Source: Magnetaquicoccus sp039908525 | GTDB lineage: Bacteria > Pseudomonadota > Magnetococcia > Magnetococcales > Magnetaquicoccaceae | DNA: 64,000 nt | NCBI GenBank assembly: GCA_039908525.1 | Contig: JAMOAY010000010.1 | Coordinates: forward strand, 1-64,000 | Reading direction: 5' to 3' | Shown here: positions 16,537 through 25,781 of the stretch, in pieces | How the letters are laid out: the number at the start of each line of letters is the position of its first letter | Numbering within the stretch: position 1 is the first letter of the stretch | Position numbers and translations under genes: made by a program | The notes under the pieces: model-generated | Databases searched by the model: none | Told to the model about the DNA's origin: nothing | The model's input: the letters and a program-made list of their open reading frames with translations, nothing else

Positions 16537-17973
16537 TCAACCTCTCCAGAATCTATGCGAAAACAGTATCAGGATGGTGAACACCTCCAGCCTGCCAACG
16601 ATCATCAGGGAAGCCAGAATGATTTTACCGAAATCCGGGACGTGGGCAAAGTTGTCCATGGCGCCCACGGTGTTGAATCCAGGTCCGACATTGGCCCATG
16701 CCGTGAGGGAGGCGCCCATGGAGGAGAGCAGGTCCATGCCCATGGCATTCAGCAGCATGCCACCAAACAAGACATAGCCCAGGGCCAGGATGAACAACGC
16801 CACCGCATTTTCCAGAATTTCTCTGGGAATCGGCTGACGATCCAGTTTTTGCACAATCACCCGGTTGGGTTGCAACAGGCGGGCGGTCACGCTGGGAATG
16901 GTCTTCAGGAGGACCATCACCCGCACCACCTTGATGCCCCCCCCGGTCGAACCGGACATGCCGCCGACAATCATGGTCAAACCGAGCAGCAACTGTAAAA
17001 TGGCGGGCCACATTTCCCAATCGGTGCTGGCAAATCCTGTCGTCGTCATGATGCTCACCACCTGGAACAGGGCATGGCGAAAGATCTCCTCCACGTCCCA
17101 TTGGCTCCACCGCCACAACACCGCCACGATGAAGGCGGTGAAGAAACCGATGATCGTCAGATAACCGATCAACTCTTCATACGTGAAGGCCTTCCAGTCC
17201 CGCAGGACGATGACCCGGTAGTGTATCAAAAAATTGGCGCCCCCGGCCAGCATGATCACGATTGCCCACCATTGCGCGGCGGGCGAATAGAAGGAGAGAC
17301 TGAGATTTTTGGTGGAAAAACCACCCGTGGCCACCGCCGCAAACGAGTGGTTGACCCCCTCCAGCCAGGTCATTCCGCACAGAACAAAGCCGACAACGCC
17401 GACTGCGGTGATCAGGCAATAGATCCCCCACAGGGCGCGCGCCGTGGAGACCAGACGGGGCGTCATGCGATCCTTGGTGGGCCCCGGCACCTCGGCCTTC
17501 ATCAATTGCGTGCCACCCACACCCAGAAAGGGCAAAATGGCAATCGCCATCAAAAGCATACCCATGCCCCCCAACCAATGGGTAATACTGCGCCACAACA
17601 GAATGCTCTGTGGCCAGATCTCGATATCCGTCATGGCCGAGGAACCGGTCGTGGTAAAGCCGGAGGCCGTCTCAAAAAAGGCCGATGGCCAATCCATGCC
17701 TCCGTGAAAGACGTAGGGCAGTCCCCCAAAAAAAGCGGCCAAAAACCACCCGAGACTGGTGATCAGGAAACCGTCTCTGGGTTCCAACTCCGGTCTTGCC
17801 CGGCGCGTCAGCCACACGACTGGCCCGCATACCAAGGCAGAGACCAGGATGGATCGAAGCAGGGGCATGGGATCTTCACCCAGTCCGATGGCCAGCAGGA
17901 GCGGGAAAAGTTGAAAAACAGTGACCAGGGCGATCAGCAAGCCCAGAATGCGGATATCAAGGATCAGGTTCAT
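16537..17973 (-). CDS. trkH: TrkH-family potassium uptake channel subunit
   Basis: The 478-residue inner-membrane protein has the repeated M1-pore-M2 architecture of Trk/Ktr/HKT. Selectivity-filter glycines are visible in TGSSAM, ATGGFSTKN, TTTGFAST and STGGGIK contexts, one per pore loop. With TrkA it forms a nucleotide-gated K+ uptake system. Its start overlaps the trkA stop (ATGA), and the CDF gene begins 3 bp after its own stop, so all three are likely one transcript. Length is normal for TrkH. Confidence 0.93.
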   Translation of the reverse strand: MNLILDIRILGLLIALVTVFQLFPLLLAIGLGEDPMPLLRSILVSALVCGPVVWLTRRARPELEPRDGFLITSLGWFLAAFFGGLPYVFHGGMDWPSAFFETASGFTTTGSSAMTDIEIWPQSILLWRSITHWLGGMGMLLMAIAILPFLGVGGTQLMKAEVPGPTKDRMTPRLVSTARALWGIYCLITAVGVVGFVLCGMTWLEGVNHSFAAVATGGFSTKNLSLSFYSPAAQWWAIVIMLAGGANFLIHYRVIVLRDWKAFTYEELIGYLTIIGFFTAFIVAVLWRWSQWDVEEIFRHALFQVVSIMTTTGFASTDWEMWPAILQLLLGLTMIVGGMSGSTGGGIKVVRVMVLLKTIPSVTARLLQPNRVIVQKLDRQPIPREILENAVALFILALGYVLFGGMLLNAMGMDLLSSMGASLTAWANVGPGFNTVGAMDNFAHVPDFGKIILASLMIVGRLEVFTILILFSHRFWRG

Positions 17974-19319
17974 TGGCCGCTCAGAAACTCGTCAACACGC
18001 TGAAAATGCCCCGGAAAGGTGATGATCAAGGCAAGATCCCCCGGCTTCAGCAACATGTTGCCGGTCGGAATCTTCATCTGGCCTTGCTGGATGGCCGCAG
18101 CAACGATCAGGGTTTTTGGCAACCCGATCTCCCTGAGGGGTTTGCCAACCATACGGGAACCGGCCTGGATCTCCATGAAAAGGGCATCCAGTTTGCCGTG
18201 CAGCAGGGTGGCGGAATCCAGCACCTTTCCCACACTGAGAAAACGCAATACTTTGCCGACGGCGGCCTGCTTTGGGCTGACAACGGCGTTGACCCCCAAC
18301 GAGTGTGCCATGGTGACATATGCCTCATTGTCCATCATGGCGATGGTGCGCAGCGCCCCGTATTGGCGCGCCAGCAGGCACAACACCAGGTTGACCTCCT
18401 GATGGCCGGTCATGGCGATAAAGGTGGAGGTTCCCTGAGAAATTTTTTTCAGTGTCTCAGGATCGGTGGCATCACAATGCAGAACCGTCACGTTGTCGAG
18501 AACCGAGGCCAGCTCTTGGCACCGTTCCAGTGACTGTTCCAGCAAAAACACAGGCACACGATCCTTTTCCAGTCGGGTGGCAACCTGCTCCCCCTTCCAG
18601 CCACCGCCGGCAATGACAATTTTGCGATGTTCCACCGGGGGCATGCCCAACAGAGCGATGATTTTTGACAATTCGGTCTTGCGACCCGTGCTGACATAGA
18701 CCCGGTCGGCCGCGTGCAGAACGGTTTGGCCGTTGGGAATGTTCACCTGACCGTCCCGATCCAATGCGACGAGCAAAACACCCAGATCGGTCAGCTCCCG
18801 AATGGTGTGCAGCGGACGACCGATCAGCACACTCTCCTGGCCGAGCTGGAAACCGGCCACACTGATCGAACCGTGTTCAAAGGGGGCCACATCAAACGAC
18901 TGGTCAACCAGCAGCAGATCCTGAACCATTTCGACGGCTGCCTGGTCCGGGCTGAAGAAGGTAACCCCACCGATGCTGGCTTTGTCTGCCATGCCGGGGT
19001 TGTTCAGGTACTGTTTCTTGCAAACCCGGGTGATCATTCTGGCAGACGGGTTGATGGCGCGCGCCATCAGTGTGATGATGATATTGCTCTCGTCAGAGTT
19101 GGTGACGGCCAGAACGAGGTCCGCCTTTTCCAGACCCACACTTCGCAGGAATTCGCTGTCCGTCGTGTCTCCGTGCAGGGCCTGCAGATCCATGGTCTCC
19201 TGCAATTGGCGGATGACCCCGGCATGGCTGTCCGTGATCACAACATCGTGGCCCTCGCCGGACAGGTATTTGGCAAGGGAAACGCCAACCACCCCGGCAC
19301 CAATTATGATAATTTCCAT
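17970..19319 (-). CDS. trkA: TrkA, NAD-binding regulator of potassium uptake
   Basis: The 449-residue cytoplasmic peripheral protein has two tandem TrkA_N (Rossmann)/TrkA_C units, the full-length arrangement. The first nucleotide motif is IIGAGVVGVSLAKYL near residue 4; the second half opens at about residue 225 with IVIAGGGWKGEQVA. In the family it binds NAD(H)/ATP and gates TrkH. The start at 19319 gives the canonical MEIIIIGAG opening; 11 upstream in-frame residues are unlikely. It is the first gene of the trkA-trkH-CDF operon. Confidence 0.93.
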   Translation of the reverse strand: MEIIIIGAGVVGVSLAKYLSGEGHDVVITDSHAGVIRQLQETMDLQALHGDTTDSEFLRSVGLEKADLVLAVTNSDESNIIITLMARAINPSARMITRVCKKQYLNNPGMADKASIGGVTFFSPDQAAVEMVQDLLLVDQSFDVAPFEHGSISVAGFQLGQESVLIGRPLHTIRELTDLGVLLVALDRDGQVNIPNGQTVLHAADRVYVSTGRKTELSKIIALLGMPPVEHRKIVIAGGGWKGEQVATRLEKDRVPVFLLEQSLERCQELASVLDNVTVLHCDATDPETLKKISQGTSTFIAMTGHQEVNLVLCLLARQYGALRTIAMMDNEAYVTMAHSLGVNAVVSPKQAAVGKVLRFLSVGKVLDSATLLHGKLDALFMEIQAGSRMVGKPLREIGLPKTLIVAAAIQQGQMKIPTGNMLLKPGDLALIITFPGHFQRVDEFLSGQ

Positions 19320-19509
19320 ACCGCCCCAAAGATGAAGAACACGGTCACACAAAACGACGCCGCCGGCATCGTAGTGGATATCGGGGAGTGTTTCAATACA
19401 AATTAATATGGGAACGGCGTAAAAGGTGACTGGTGCCCGTGAGAGCGAATGGAGGTGGGGGAGAGCGGTGGATGTGTGTTGCGGCCCTGGTCGTCGTTGT
19501 CATACACGC

Positions 19510-19539
19510 CTGGGGGAGGCGGTGAACCGCCTCCCCCAG
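19510..19539. repeat. REP-like perfect palindrome, second copy
   Basis: Perfect 13-bp arms CTGGGGGAGGCGG and CCGCCTCCCCCAG flank a TGAA loop. The core matches the element at 617-650, except that one mismatched position there is a perfect pair here. It sits 18 bp beyond the pntB stop, between two genes transcribed in the same direction (trkA and pntB, both minus). No T-run follows on either strand. Confidence 0.7.
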
Positions 19540-19556
19540 ACTCCCGTCGGTCGCAC

Positions 19557-20972
19557 TCAGGCGGCCGCACGCAAATGATCAAGCACCTCGTCCAACATCT
19601 TTTTGGCATCGCCGAACAGCATCCGGTTGTTCTCTTTATAGAACAGAGGATTATCCACCCCCGCATAGCCGGAGGCCATGGAACGCTTCATGACGATGGA
19701 GGTGGTGGATTTCCAGACTTCCAGCACCGGCATGCCGGCAATGGGGCTGTCGGGATCGTCCTGGGCCGACGGGTTGACGATGTCGTTGGCACCGATCACC
19801 ATGGAGACATCGGTGGAGGGGAAGTCATCATTCAACTCATCCATCTCCATGACAATGTCGTAGGGTACCTTGGCCTCTGCCAACAACACATTCATATGTC
19901 CGGGCATCCGGCCCGCCACAGGATGGATACCGAACCGCACATTGACCCCTTTGGCACGCAACAGTTTGGTGATTTCATAGACCGTATGCTGTGCCTGGGC
20001 CACGGCCATACCGTAACCGGGGACAATGATGACATTCTTAGCGTCGCGCAGCAATTCGGCGGTCTCCTGTGCCAGAATGGGCGACACCTCGCCGGCGGGA
20101 GCCGCAGCGGCCGATGTCGAGCTGCCCCCCGCCGTCCCGAATCCCCCGGCGATCACCGAGAGGAATTTCCGGTTCATGGCCCGGCACATGATATAGCTCA
20201 GAATGGCACCCGAAGAGCCGACCAGGGCTCCCACCACGATAAGCAGATCGTTGGAAAGCATGAAACCGGTCGCGGCAGCGGCCCAACCGGAGTAACTGTT
20301 CAACATGGAAACCACGACCGGCATGTCGGCCCCGCCGATGGCCATGACCATGTGCACGCCGAAGACCAGGGCAATGAGGGTCATCAGGAGCAGGGGTTGC
20401 AGACCGACATTCAGGCTGTGGGCATTGATGAACCATTGGCCCAGGATAACCGTGACAATCAACAGGCCCAGATTGAACATGTGACGTCCGGGCAGCGTGA
20501 CAGGGGCTCCGCTGATTTTGCCCGCCAGCTTGCCGAAAGCGACCACTGAACCGGAAAAGGTCACGGCACCAATGAGGACCCCCACATAGATCTCCAACTC
20601 ATGGATGGTCTTCATGGCCCCGGTCAGATTGGTCGAGGGATCAAAATAGGTGGCATATCCCACCAACACAGCGGCCATACCAACGAGGCTGTGCATCAAG
20701 GCCACCAGCTCCGGCATTTCCGTCATTTTGACCCGGATGGCTGCAAAGACGCCCACCGCTCCGCCAATGGCCATGGCGACCACGACCAGCGCCAAGCTGG
20801 AGGCCCCCGACAGACGGGATCCCATCAGGGTGGCCAGGACCGCCACGGTCATACCGATGATGCCGAACAGATTACCCCGTCGGGCAGTCTCGGGATTGCT
20901 GAGCCCCCCAAGACTGAGAATGAACAGTATGGTGGCACCGATGTACGCAATAGTCATCAAACCTGTACTCAT
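19557..20972 (-). CDS. pntB: NAD(P) transhydrogenase subunit beta
   Basis: The 471-residue membrane protein corresponds to PntB: about eight N-terminal membrane segments, then the NADP(H)-binding domain III (VIIVPGYGMAVAQAQ; RFGIHPVAGRMPGHMNVLL; MVIGANDIVNP). With PntA it couples proton re-entry to hydride transfer from NADH to NADP+, supplying NADPH. The ATG at 20972 has GGGAGAG upstream, 14 bp after the pntA stop. Length and motifs are typical. Confidence 0.95.
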   Translation of the reverse strand: MSTGLMTIAYIGATILFILSLGGLSNPETARRGNLFGIIGMTVAVLATLMGSRLSGASSLALVVVAMAIGGAVGVFAAIRVKMTEMPELVALMHSLVGMAAVLVGYATYFDPSTNLTGAMKTIHELEIYVGVLIGAVTFSGSVVAFGKLAGKISGAPVTLPGRHMFNLGLLIVTVILGQWFINAHSLNVGLQPLLLMTLIALVFGVHMVMAIGGADMPVVVSMLNSYSGWAAAATGFMLSNDLLIVVGALVGSSGAILSYIMCRAMNRKFLSVIAGGFGTAGGSSTSAAAAPAGEVSPILAQETAELLRDAKNVIIVPGYGMAVAQAQHTVYEITKLLRAKGVNVRFGIHPVAGRMPGHMNVLLAEAKVPYDIVMEMDELNDDFPSTDVSMVIGANDIVNPSAQDDPDSPIAGMPVLEVWKSTTSIVMKRSMASGYAGVDNPLFYKENNRMLFGDAKKMLDEVLDHLRAAA

Positions 20973-20986
20973 GGGTAACTCTCCCT

Positions 20987-22561
20987 TTACTTTTGGAACA
21001 TGCGCAACATGCGCTGGGTCACCCAGAATCCACCCAACATGTTGACCGAGGTCAACACGATGGCCAGCCATGCCAGAACGGTAACCAGTTCGCTTGATGA
21101 GGAAATTTGAATCAAGGCACCGATGACGATGATGCTGCTGATGGCGTTGGTGACGCTCATGAGCGGGGTGTGCAAGGCCGGGGTCACGTTCCAGATGACC
21201 ATGTAACCCACGAAGCAGGCCAGGACGAAGACGGTAAAGTGGTTCAGGAATTCCAGCGGGGCCGACATGCCGATCAGGGCAAAGAGGATGGCGACGATGC
21301 CGCCGGTCCAGGCCACCTCAGAAGAGCTGGAGGGGGCGCCACCCGCACCGTGACCGCTGCCATGCTTGGCCGCTGGGGGCGGAGTGGCGGGTTTGGCCGC
21401 CGGGGGGGCCGCCGACAGTTTGGGCGCCGGGGGGGGCCACGTGATGGCACCCTCCTTGATGACCGTGGTGCCGCGAATCACCTCGTCTTCCATGTTGACG
21501 TTGATCACCCCATCCTTGGTACGGCACAACTCTTCCATCAAACGCACCAGATTGGTGGCATAGAGCTGGCTGGACTGTCGGGGCAAGCGACTGGGCAGAT
21601 CGGAGTAGCCGATGATGGTGACATCGTGGCGGACCACCACCTCGCCGGGCACAGTCAGCTCGCAGTTGCCACCGGTTTCGGCGGCCAGATCGACGATGAC
21701 ACTACCTGGCTTCATGCTCTGCACCATCTCGGCCGTGATCAGGCGGGGAGCCGGTTTACCTGGGATCAAGGCCGTGGTGACGACAATATCCACCTCCGCC
21801 ACCTGCTTGGCGGTCATCTCCTTCTGGGCCTTTTGAAACCCCTCACTCATCACCTTGGCATAACCGCCGACGCCGGAACCCTCTTCCTCGTACTCCACGG
21901 CCACAAATTCGGCGCCCATGCTCTTGACCTGGTCCGCCACCTCGGCACGGGTATCCGTCGCCCGCACGATGGCCCCCAACCCGGAGGCCGTACCGATGGC
22001 CGAGAGCCCCGCCACACCGGCACCAATGACAAACACCTTGGCAGGGGGCACCTTGCCGGCTGCGGTGATCTGACCGGTAAAAAACCGCCCGAAGTGATGG
22101 GCCGCCTCAATCACCGCACGGTAACCGGCGATATTGCCCATGGAGCTCAAAGCGTCCAATTTCTGCGCACGCGAGATGCGCGGCACAGAGTCCATGGCCA
22201 GCACGGTCACCTGGCGAGCGGCCAACTGATCCATGAGCTCCTTGTTTTGCGCCGGCCAGATAAAACTGATCAGGGTGGTTCCCGCCCGGAGCAGTTCCAC
22301 CTCATGCTTGTTGCTGACCGGATTGAGCATCGGTGCCCGCACTTTGAGAACAATATCCGCCGTGGCATAGAGGGCGTCCACACTCGGGGCAATTTCGGCA
22401 CCGGCATCCTGGTAAACACCGTCCGCAAAATTGGCCTCCTGGCCCGCGTTGCTCTCGACGACGACCGTAAAACCAAGCTTGATGAACTGTTTGACCGAGT
22501 CCGGACTGACGGCTACCCGCCGCTCTCCCGGGTAAATCTCTCTGGGAATGCCGATCTGCAT
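20987..22561 (-). CDS. pntA: NAD(P) transhydrogenase subunit alpha (single-chain form)
   Basis: The 524-residue product carries the NAD(H)-binding domain I (MQIGIPREIYPGERR; AVIEAAHHFGRFFTGQITAAG region; IGAGVAGLSAIGTASGLGA) and, after a Pro/Ala-rich linker at about 375-415, the four-helix membrane segment. The alpha1 and alpha2 parts are therefore one polypeptide, as in E. coli. In many alphaproteobacteria they are split (pntAA/pntAB). GGAGG sits 7 nt before the ATG. The first 53 in-frame codons upstream lack coding character. Confidence 0.95.
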   Translation of the reverse strand: MQIGIPREIYPGERRVAVSPDSVKQFIKLGFTVVVESNAGQEANFADGVYQDAGAEIAPSVDALYATADIVLKVRAPMLNPVSNKHEVELLRAGTTLISFIWPAQNKELMDQLAARQVTVLAMDSVPRISRAQKLDALSSMGNIAGYRAVIEAAHHFGRFFTGQITAAGKVPPAKVFVIGAGVAGLSAIGTASGLGAIVRATDTRAEVADQVKSMGAEFVAVEYEEEGSGVGGYAKVMSEGFQKAQKEMTAKQVAEVDIVVTTALIPGKPAPRLITAEMVQSMKPGSVIVDLAAETGGNCELTVPGEVVVRHDVTIIGYSDLPSRLPRQSSQLYATNLVRLMEELCRTKDGVINVNMEDEVIRGTTVIKEGAITWPPPAPKLSAAPPAAKPATPPPAAKHGSGHGAGGAPSSSSEVAWTGGIVAILFALIGMSAPLEFLNHFTVFVLACFVGYMVIWNVTPALHTPLMSVTNAISSIIVIGALIQISSSSELVTVLAWLAIVLTSVNMLGGFWVTQRMLRMFQK

Positions 22562-23152
22562 CTCATACCTCCTTGACAGTAGGGTACCAACGTCAACAAA
22601 AGCCACCTGACATGGAAAGGCTGATCTTCCAGACAGATGTTCCACCATGCACGTGAACCGATCCCGATTCCCGCAAACGCCGAGGATGGCGCGGCACGCA
22701 GAGGGACGGCACATCGCCACGGACCAGACGCCTCCAACCGAGTTCCTGGTGCGCCCCGCACCGGTTCGAGGGGGGGAAGTAAATCATATTATCCAACGTG
22801 ATGTCCATGGTAAATAATGCTCTGCTCGGCGTACACCACGCTGCAGCCACTGACAGCAGCGATTCGCAAAGGGTTTTTTATCTGCACCATGGTCGGTTTC
22901 TGTCTGCGGATATTTACAACACAACCATTTGATATAATTTATAAAATAGGCTCATTATTGCAAGAGAGAAACAGAGACGGCTCCCCTGGACGCCGGATGG
23001 GCGCACGTTTGGCAAGCGACCCATAATAATGGGTGGACAAAGGGGGTTCGACACTCTATGATTCTATGGCTTTTTCCTGCGAGCGGGGCAGGAAAGGCCC
23101 GGAAAGTTGCCATTGCATACATCAACATCACATGAATCACCGGGAGAGCGGA
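22562..23152. other. Intergenic region upstream of pntAB and ppk2
   Basis: About 590 bp between divergent operons. A sharply A/T-rich patch at 22912-22965 contains a TATAAT hexamer at 22933-22938 that could be a -10 for the plus-strand ppk2 gene. No good -35 sits at 16-18 bp (TTTACA is 14 bp away), so the promoter is tentative. Small open frames here look non-coding. No operator or RNA structure is evident. Confidence 0.35.
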
Positions 23153-24202
23153 ATGACGGACAACAAAGGAGCCAAGACTGAAGAGAAATCTGGGGCGGAT
23201 TCCAGGGAAGCAGTGGCCGACGCGGTCAACGGCAAGGCAGTCAAAGCCAGGACATCGACCAGCAGGGCCACCGGAGCCAGGTCGGGGAGTGCCCCGGCTG
23301 CGGTCGCCCAATCCTCTGGAAGCAGTGGAACAGAGAAAAAGGGGACCCCTTCGAAAAAACAGGGTCCGGCAGAGCCTGCCAAGGGCACTGCGGAGGGGAT
23401 CGTCCTGGGTCGAGGTTCCAGCAGTGCAAACCGGACGGCTCCCCCCAAGGTCAAGTCTCTGAAGGAAGCAGAGTATCTGGAGTTGATCTCTCCCCTGCAC
23501 ATCGAACTGGTCAAGATGCAGAATTGGGTGAAAGAGAACGGCTTGCGGGTCGTAGCCCTCTTCGAGGGGCGGGACGCCTCCGGCAAGGGGGGTACCATCA
23601 AGCGGTTTATCGAACATATGAACCCTCGGGGTTGTCGGGTGGTGGCGTTGGAGAAGCCCACGGACAAAGAGCGCACCCAGTGGTATTTTCAGCGCTATGT
23701 CCAGCATTTGCCCTCGGCCGGGGAGATCGTTTTGTGCGACCGCAGCTGGTACAACCGCTCGGGGGTGGAGCGGGTGATGGGCTTCTGTTCCGAAGCAGAG
23801 GTGCGGGAGTTCCTGCGTGCTGTGCCTGAATTCGAGCGGATGCTGGTCAACTCCGGGATCATCCTGTTCAAGTTTTATTTCTCCGTGACCAAGCAGGAGC
23901 AGTTGCGTCGGTTCAACAGCCGGATGGTCGATCCTCTCAAGCAATGGAAGCTGAGCCCGGTGGACAAGGAGTCCCAGGACAAGTGGGAGGAGTATACCAA
24001 GGCCAAGGAGGACACCTTTTTCTACTCCTCGACGGCGGAGTGTCCCTGGACCATCGTCAAGTCGGACGACAAGAAGAGGGCCCGGATTGAGAGCATCAAA
24101 TATTTTCTCAGCAAGTTGAACTACAAAGACAAAAACAAGAAGCTGTTGGAATACGATCATCGTATCGTGCGCACGGTCCAGGAGGAGATGGGCATCGACT
24201 AG
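23153..24202 (+). CDS. ppk2: Polyphosphate kinase 2 family protein
   Basis: The 349-residue product has a low-complexity Ala/Ser/Gly/Lys-rich N-terminal extension of about 95 residues, then a PPK2 domain. This includes Walker A GRDASGKGG, the MNPRGCRVVAL segment, a lid region with CDRSWYNRSGVERVMGFC and a Trp/Lys-rich C-terminus (KQWKLSPVDKESQDKWEEY region). PPK2 enzymes transfer phosphate between polyphosphate and nucleoside mono- or diphosphates in the cytoplasm. Class (NDP versus NMP) cannot be fixed by eye; the one-domain form fits class I. GGGAGAG precedes the ATG at 23153, which is preferred over earlier in-frame starts. Confidence 0.92.
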   Translation: MTDNKGAKTEEKSGADSREAVADAVNGKAVKARTSTSRATGARSGSAPAAVAQSSGSSGTEKKGTPSKKQGPAEPAKGTAEGIVLGRGSSSANRTAPPKVKSLKEAEYLELISPLHIELVKMQNWVKENGLRVVALFEGRDASGKGGTIKRFIEHMNPRGCRVVALEKPTDKERTQWYFQRYVQHLPSAGEIVLCDRSWYNRSGVERVMGFCSEAEVREFLRAVPEFERMLVNSGIILFKFYFSVTKQEQLRRFNSRMVDPLKQWKLSPVDKESQDKWEEYTKAKEDTFFYSSTAECPWTIVKSDDKKRARIESIKYFLSKLNYKDKNKKLLEYDHRIVRTVQEEMGID

Positions 24203-24228
24203 GACGAGGCGGGCGACAGGTCTCGGAG

Positions 24229-24286
24229 GGCAGGCACGATTTGGCAAGGGCCTGCCATGGGCTGGTGGGGGCGGCTTTATGCCGCT
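24229..24286. repeat. Two small GC-rich hairpins downstream of ppk2
   Basis: GGCAGGC (24229-24235) pairs with GCCTGCC (24250-24256), and GCGGC (24271-24275) pairs with GCCGC (24281-24285). Neither is followed by a T-run. They may act as a 3' end or intergenic REP-type element between ppk2 and the next gene. Confidence 0.4.
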
Positions 24287-24331
24287 CCCGCTGTTTGGGG
24301 TGGCGGAAGAGATGAAACAGGAAATGTAACG

Positions 24332-25039
24332 ATGGAAAAACAATCGGCTTCTCTCGGCTTGGTTCAGTCCATAGTCGGTTCTGGACTGTACATGGTGGAC
24401 GATCAAAAGAAGGGCAAACCGCCTCGCCCCGGCAAGCCCCTGGTGGCGTTGTCGCGTTTCTATGGCACCCCGGATGTGGAGACGGCACAACAGCTGGCAG
24501 ACCGCTTGGCGGTACCCCTGTATGATCGCAAACTGTTGGAAGCCATCATCAAGGAGGCCAAGGGGGACAAACATCTCCTGGAACGGTTGGATGAGCGGGT
24601 CACCTCCCTGGTGGACAACTTGGTGTACGCCTTTTTTTCCAAAAAGAGCACCAACAAGGATTCCTATTTCCGCTACATGGCCAAGGTGATCGTGGGCATT
24701 GGCCCTTCCGGTGGTGTGATCGTCGGGCGCGCGGCCCATCTGTTGCTGCCCGAGCGGGCTGCCTTCCGGGTGCGTCTGGAAGGGTCGGTGAGGGTGTGCA
24801 GCAAGCGGTTGATGGAGGCGAACAACCTGAAGAAGGCAGATGCCGAACGGGAGATTGCCAAAGTCAACAAAGAGAGGGACAAATTCAACGATGAGGTTGC
24901 CAAACGGTACCCGTCCCGCGTGCAGGGGTACGATTTGACGCTGAACTCGGACATCTATTCGCCGGAGCAGATGGTGCGTATCATTGCCGCAGCGATGCAG
25001 GAGGCGGGCTTTCAGCTGCCGGCTGCCAAGCCGGCCTAG
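24332..25039 (+). CDS. Cytidylate-kinase-like family protein with degenerate P-loop
   Basis: The 235-residue product resembles the cytidylate kinase-like family (Cytidylate_kin2). The LSRFYG strand-loop, the following LADRLAVPLYDRKLLEAI helix-strand and the GRAAHLLL and FRVRL segments are characteristic. However, where active members have a Gly-Ser-Gly-Gly P-loop, this protein reads RFYGTPDVETAQ, so ATP binding is doubtful. The C-terminal half is rich in charged helices. It follows ppk2 by 130 bp on the same strand, suggesting a shared nucleotide or phosphate role, which is only inference. The start at 24332 has CAGGAAATG upstream. Confidence 0.7.
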   Translation: MEKQSASLGLVQSIVGSGLYMVDDQKKGKPPRPGKPLVALSRFYGTPDVETAQQLADRLAVPLYDRKLLEAIIKEAKGDKHLLERLDERVTSLVDNLVYAFFSKKSTNKDSYFRYMAKVIVGIGPSGGVIVGRAAHLLLPERAAFRVRLEGSVRVCSKRLMEANNLKKADAEREIAKVNKERDKFNDEVAKRYPSRVQGYDLTLNSDIYSPEQMVRIIAAAMQEAGFQLPAAKPA

Positions 25040-25049
25040 GCGTGTCACG

Positions 25050-25781
25050 GTGACTCCCTGTGTGCAGTGGTGTCGGTACGATCTGTTGGATTATGAGTCG
25101 GCACTGCTGTTACAAAAGGAGCTTCTGGAGAGCATCCTCCTGCACGGCGACGAAGGCGCGGCCGTGACGGCGGGAGGGATGCGGCGTGAAACGGCCGTCC
25201 GGGTCATTTTGCTGGAGCACCCCTCGGTTTATACCATTGGTCGTTCTGGTCATCGTCGGGATGTTTTGTGCCCGGGTGGCCACCCCCCCGCCATTCCGGT
25301 GGTCGAGACGGATCGGGGTGGACAGGTGACCTACCATGGGCCCGGCCAGTTGGTGATCTATGTCATCCGCGACCTGCGCCCGCACGCCTTGGCCTCTGTT
25401 CGGCTCCATGTGCACCGTCTGGAAGAGGTGGTGATGCAGACCCTCGCCGACTTGGGCGTCACCGGGCGGCGTGATCCTTGCCATCCCGGCGTTTGGGTCG
25501 GAGATGCGAAGGTTGCGGCCTTGGGTGTGCGGATCCATCGAGGGATCGCCTACCATGGCATTGCCCTCAACCGGGATCCGGATTTGCGCCTGTTTGCCGG
25601 TATCATCCCCTGTGGCCTGGCAGACCGTCCGGTCACTTCGCTGGCCAGGTTGGGGGTTTCGGTCGCCAGGGATGTCCTGGAAGGACGGCTGCTGCGCATC
25701 CTGGGGCGCGTGTTTGATGTGGGCCGTTTCATGCCGCCACTACCGCACATGGCGGGCATCGGAACAGGAGAAGGGTTCTGA
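25050..25781 (+). CDS. lipB: Octanoyl-[acyl-carrier-protein]-protein octanoyltransferase
   Basis: LipB transfers octanoyl from ACP to lipoyl domains, the first step of endogenous lipoate synthesis in the cytoplasm. Visible family features are RGGQVTYHGPGQLVIY, the catalytic Lys in DAKVAALGVR and the catalytic Cys in GIIPCGL, followed by VTSL. The start is uncertain: no ATG occurs near the conserved N-terminus, and I take GTG at 25050 (243 residues), with GTG at 25062 as alternative. No strong Shine-Dalgarno sequence is seen. The stop abuts the Nudix ATG, so the two are co-translated. LipA is not in the window. Confidence 0.88.
   Translation: MTPCVQWCRYDLLDYESALLLQKELLESILLHGDEGAAVTAGGMRRETAVRVILLEHPSVYTIGRSGHRRDVLCPGGHPPAIPVVETDRGGQVTYHGPGQLVIYVIRDLRPHALASVRLHVHRLEEVVMQTLADLGVTGRRDPCHPGVWVGDAKVAALGVRIHRGIAYHGIALNRDPDLRLFAGIIPCGLADRPVTSLARLGVSVARDVLEGRLLRILGRVFDVGRFMPPLPHMAGIGTGEGF

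Noticed and set aside
22817..23026. A 69-codon plus-strand open frame upstream of ppk2
   Set aside because: No ribosome-binding site, no domain and composition typical of random A/T-rich intergenic sequence.
22955..25048. A 697-codon minus-strand open frame over ppk2 and the cytidylate-kinase-like gene
   Set aside because: The plus-strand genes carry clear family motifs; the reverse frame has low-complexity Leu/Arg/His composition.
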